Shown here: in pieces, positions 60,374 through 64,000 of the stretch
Position numbering within the stretch: the stretch's first letter is position 1
Layout of the letters: every line of letters begins with the position of its first letter
Assembly (NCBI GenBank): GCA_004794655.1
Contig: SMMW01000614.1
Location: forward strand, 1,614,501-1,678,500
Source: Marisa cornuarietis
Taxonomy: Eukaryota > Mollusca > Gastropoda > Architaenioglossa > Ampullariidae
DNA: 64,000 nt
Direction: 5' to 3'
Program-made: the position numbers and the translations under genes
Notes under the pieces: generated by a model
Database searches by the model: none
Seen by the model: the letters and a program-made list of their open reading frames with translations, nothing else
Told to the model about the DNA's origin: nothing

Positions 60374-62690
60374 ACTCAATACCACTTGTTCATGATGATA
60401 ATCATATGCCAACAAAACAGCTCAAGGGCCATTCTCACGTTGCAATATTTTTAAGGTTTGCATGTACAAGGTTTCACTTGGAGTGTAGCTTTGCAGCATC
60501 GTCCTTCTCACACGCAGCAATGCCACTCGCAAATATCTTGCCAGGTAAAAATGATTATGGGTAGTAAGCAATACAGCAGACAACATTGACGAAAAGCGAC
60601 ATGATAACTGGTGCGGGTGACATTTTACTCGAGAAAAAAACGATGTGGGTAGGGGAGTGAGGGATTGAGGGCAAATTCAAAATAGCCTATAATAATAGAA
60701 AATTTTCTTTCCACATTAACCGGATATTACCGTAAATCCAAGTATTTATTTCCTGCCTTTAAGCTGCATGTGCGCAACAGACAGTCGTTCGTTGTAGTTT
60801 TATAATTTCTGACGACGAATTGTGTAGCGGAAATACATTTTAAAATCATTTTGACTTTGAATTCACAAAAGAGTAAAAGACTTTAATTTTCTGTAGAAGA
60901 CATTTGATGATCAACTGTAACAGGGCTTTAGTTCTCTTCTCTGGCATACTCGTCCTTCTTTTCCTGGGGTTCCTTGTCCTTAGCTGGCTGTTCAGCCGTG
61001 ACACAGCCATGGTCGCCAGTTTGGTGTCAGCATCGGTTACTTTTCAAAAGTTACATCTAAAGGGAAGTAAAAGCAGAATAAATAGAATAAACAGAATAAA
61101 GAAATAAAAAGATAAGAAAAAAAGACAAAGGAACATGATAGAAGAAACGTTTCTTGGCGACACAACATGTCAAAGTGGTGTAATGATTGTAGATTACACC
61201 ACAGGACAAGCAGACAAGTGGTCAGACACACAGGGAAAGTAAGCAGGCGACATAGAAACAACTAGCAAGCAAACAGCTGTGCATTCTGACAATTTGGTTT
61301 GACTGGTTTGTTTATTGGGAAAGTGCTTCAGGTGCTTGAGGGGATTTCGCACATGTGATAGAAAAATGAATGGGGCTGAGGGGGGGGGGAAGAACCGGAG
61401 TGTTTGGAGAAAACGGCCGGTCCTGCGGTTCTAAAATCTCACACACTGAGTTCCGAGACGAGATGTGAATCTTGGGTCTCTAACTGACTTTGTAAAAAAC
61501 GAGTGTCTTATCACTACTGAGTGCCCCTAATGAACCTGGAATGAAACAGCTGTACATTTTGTCAACTTATAATGAAAGTATGTTTATAACCAAATTATTC
61601 CTGTATATCCTCAACACAAACATCACAGAGATTCACATGATACAAACATTTAAAGTTCTGGGAAGTTTTATTCAAAAACACTATCAATACATCAATAGCC
61701 TTCCAGCTGGAAGGATCTGTTATGTTATCAAAATCCGACTTTAATGTACACTGGGAGGATGTGGTCTCGTTCTCGCCTATCTCTACACTTTCAGCATTTT
61801 ATTATCAGAATGGCAGTCCCGACACTCCACTTGTCCGTAGTCATGTGTAGTCCTTGCATCAGGTCCATGTACATGAGTCAGATAAGAGCACTGCAGTGCT
61901 GATATGAATTCACTAATGTCCGGCTGTACAGACGATGTCGAATTACTTTATGGACATAAACAGAAACATTTTACTGTTGATCCACATCACATCTTTAGTT
62001 TATCCTCCCTAATTGTAGAAAATGGAAGATTGTAAGGAAAGAAACCTTAACCCAAATATATTTGTGTTGAAAAGTTATAATACAAGCTACTTTAAAGGCA
62101 TCATGACTACTATGACTACTGTCATTTTCGTTCAGAAGTATAATGATAAGATTTATTTACCGAAAGAAAAACAGCAGTGTTTACAATCTGTAGCAAACAT
62201 CCTAAAACACAGGCTGCCCTTATTGTATAACAGTTTCCCTCCCCTAACACATACATACCAACCCAGTACTAGTGTATCAAGTTTTTCTTTTAAATGTTGT
62301 TTTTGGCGAAAAATATGGCCATGCTCTACAAGTTTCCAGTTAGTAAGTTTTGAAACAAAAAAATTCGAACGCTCGACGTCTCTGGACTGGAAATTTCCAA
62401 AGCAGGAAAACACCGCCGATCACGAGGAACAGATGTTGGGTAGAAGGTTGTAGGACAAACCTGACTGCATAACTTTCCCGTATTCGTCTCTGTGATTCAT
62501 TGTCGTATAAAAAAAACAACAACAAAGGATGAAACCAACGGCCAGTAGAAACCAAGGATAATTTTCTAAATAAGGTTGTGATTTTGACGAAAGATGTTCC
62601 TGGATTAACGATATAAAGCACTATGATTTCTTAAACTTTAAAATGTGTTATCGAAAAAAGTAATAAGCCAAATAATCAAATACTTTCTCA

Positions 62691-63365
62691 GGCAAATACT
62701 TTGTTGTTGTAAATGACCTAGCGGTGACTGTTTGTGACAATCTTACTTCAGTAATCCTGTAATTCCTGACCAAAGATCTTGCTGCCGTGGATACCGTCGT
62801 CCATGCTCTTCTAGTCTGAATGAAAACCACCCTCCGGACGTACACGATCGCCTCCATTTTCTGTTTCACAGTCTGCTTAACAACCAAAACAAACATTAAA
62901 CTGCAGACATGCAGATAACCCTACTGATTGTTTCTCTTTACATTGCTATTGTGAATTTTGCCGTTGCGACCGTCTCTATCTTCAGTCGCTTTACGATGTC
63001 AACCTGTACCTTGAGGAGGGTTAACTATAATAGCAAAAAGAAACCACATTTTACATAATCTTAAATTAGCAAATGTACACACCTTTCACAAACATCAAAA
63101 TTTCAGTATGTTAATCAGTATACTGAGGGGAATATAATCTAGAATATGAAGAAAAAAACTTTTGTAGAAGTGCGGTGCCTTACCTGGATGCTCTTGTCGA
63201 ACCTTTGAGTGTTGAGAGCAGCCTGGTGTCGATGAGTAGAGTTAGTGAAGTTCAACGTGTGATTATTAGCTACAAACAAGATGACTGTATTTTCCGCGTT
63301 TAAGGCTGACTTCGCCCCGAACAGTTGCTGGTCTCGCAGGATCAAGTGGTCTTTTTGCATAAACA
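62691..63365 (-). pseudogene. Duplicate of the class B GIMAP 5' block, P-loop deleted
   Basis: Second copy of 54573-55300. The exon equivalent to the P-loop exon (62872-62747) keeps its acceptor AG, its donor gtaaga and an open frame, but is 126 nt instead of 198. The missing 72 nt (24 codons) include the entire P-loop. The conserved end is TTVSTAARSLVRNYRITE against TTVSTATRSSLRNGRTIE in the intact gene. No G3 exon is found downstream down to 58.8 kb. It cannot make a normal GTPase, so it is either a pseudogene or a remodelled fragment. Confidence 0.75.
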
Positions 63366-63374
63366 ACTGCAGCC
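63183..63374 (-). other. Open exon-like block, unknown, in the duplicate copy
   Basis: After an acceptor-like gctgcag the frame starts LFMQKDHLILRDQQLFG, passes NHTLNFTNSTHRHQAALNTQ and ends FDKSIQ before a gtaagg donor; both borders are phase 0. The equivalent block at 55135-55262 has two stops. The start (LILR-Q) and the phase-0 end (IQ/V) faintly recall the end of a class B P-loop exon, so it may be an older, decayed GIMAP exon. An extracellular domain exon is another possibility. Confidence 0.35.
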
Positions 63375-63399
63375 TACACCGAAGGAAGCTTCATTGCTT

Positions 63400-63700
63400 T
63401 TTTCATTACAATACAGCGACTGATTTCCGAGTACACAACCCGCTGAGTACACCCCACATACTGGGTAACACACTCTTTCCCTGAACAATGTAGCAGCTGC
63501 TTGTGTAGTGGACACCACGTGAGTCCATGTTGCACGCCTCATTGCAGTATGACAAACAATATTCAGGAGTACAGCCTTGTTCACACACCTGTTACAGGGG
63601 GACGTTCCCAACGAGCAGTTTCCATATCTTTCTGCCCGGTTTGTAATACAAATTGCTGCAACCTCACACTTAAACTGCACACAAAGCCAATGATGGACTA
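63400..63700 (-). other. Cys-rich reading frames, unknown, frame-disrupted
   Basis: On the minus strand, cysteine-dense segments appear in different frames (FKCEVAAICITN, GNCSLGTSPC, CEQGCTPEYCLSYCNEAC, YPVCGVYSAGC). Either this is a decayed Cys-rich domain or short exons lie side by side. I do not recognise the family. Confidence 0.25.
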
Positions 63701-63754
63701 GAAATGTGGATATTCTCATGTATGTTCCTGTAGTCCGAAGAAAAATGATCATCG

Positions 63755-64000
63755 ATGCTTACTACACTGGCTACCCATCCGTTCTCGCATCCAGTACAAA
63801 CTGTCTGTGCTGTGTTTTAATTTCTTTGCAGGCTCCTGTCCTGACTATTTCTCTGAACTTCCCTTACATCTTGGCCAGAGAACTACGCTCTTCATCTGAT
63901 GACCGTATCCTAACTGTTCCTGTCACCAGAACAACAACATATGGTCACAGGATTTTTGGCTACTGTGCAGCAAAACAATGGAACTCTCTTCCTTTCCATA
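63755..64000 (+). mobile_element. CR1/L2-like LINE fragment running off the window
   Basis: Near-identical to 31878-32106 of the LINE at 31500-32410: CTACCCATCCGTTCTCGCAT, CAGTACAAACTGTCTGTGCT, TTTTGGCTACTGTGC. It starts abruptly and continues beyond the window end. A small indel near 63865 breaks the frame. Confidence 0.8.

Larger units (their letters stand above)
58787..62690. other. Intergenic, no firm gene
   Basis: Contains (TG)n at 60317-60370. A 67-codon ORF at 60904-61107 (+) has one strong hydrophobic segment (ALVLFSGILVLLFLGFLVLS) followed by a basic tail; it could be a terminal membrane exon but has no recognised relatives. Long ORFs at 62022-62453 (+) and 62340-62621 (-) overlap each other and are not supported. 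Confidence 0.35.

Noticed and set aside
62022..62453. 143-codon plus-strand ORF
   Set aside because: Overlaps an opposite-strand ORF of similar quality, has no domain, and lies where the decayed GIMAP copy would have had its second exon.

Overview
The window is eukaryotic nuclear DNA, most likely from a mollusc. The evidence is intron-split genes with GT/AG borders, long intergenic spaces, many long CA/TG, GAT and tetranucleotide microsatellites, 5'-truncated non-LTR retrotransposons, and an amplified GIMAP/AIG1 GTPase family of the kind known from molluscs. Phylum is an inference and species is not assigned. There are no bacterial operons, rRNA genes or CRISPR arrays, and I could support no intact tRNA gene.

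The only confidently protein-coding genes are eight GIMAP-like (AIG1) GTPase genes, plus one decayed duplicate. They share a phase-0 intron placed immediately before the G3 motif (.../V-x-DTP), so each has a P-loop exon followed by a G3-to-C-terminus exon. They fall into two classes. Class A (859-1464 + partial; 36069-37338 -; 40295-41385 -; 56182-58786 +) has a normal DTPG G3 motif, an RFT..E element, the (N)GG..Y-S/T-N element of AIG1 proteins, and a C-terminal CaaX box ending in Met (CAVM, CIVM, CVVM, CSLM). Class B (6369-8876 +; 29620-31235 -; 45994-47526 +; 53421-54804 -) has Asp in place of the G3 glycine (DTPD, DTLD, DIPD), an FTFGDR box where the G4 motif should be, no N-G-G-Y-S-N segment and no CaaX box. 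Two A/B pairs are divergently arranged (41385<->45994 and 54789<->56182).

Layout: 1-9 kb, a partial class A gene, a truncated RTE-like LINE and a class B gene. 9-29.6 kb is gene-poor and repeat-rich, with an apparent old tandem duplication (about 14.6-20 kb versus 20.1-25.8 kb), a decayed LINE in the second copy and several dispersed repeats. 29.6-41.4 kb holds three minus-strand GIMAP genes with a CR1/L2-like LINE between the first and second. 45.9-58.8 kb holds three more GIMAP genes. 62.7-63.4 kb is a duplicate of the 54.6-55.3 kb block whose P-loop exon carries an in-frame deletion removing the P-loop. The window ends inside another copy of the CR1/L2-like LINE.

How the genes may work together (inference): GIMAPs are membrane-associated GTPases that oligomerise. 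Here prenylated class A proteins with intact switch II would be the membrane-anchored cycling GTPases. Class B proteins, with an intact P-loop but altered G3 and G4, would bind or hydrolyse nucleotide abnormally and may act as partners or regulators.
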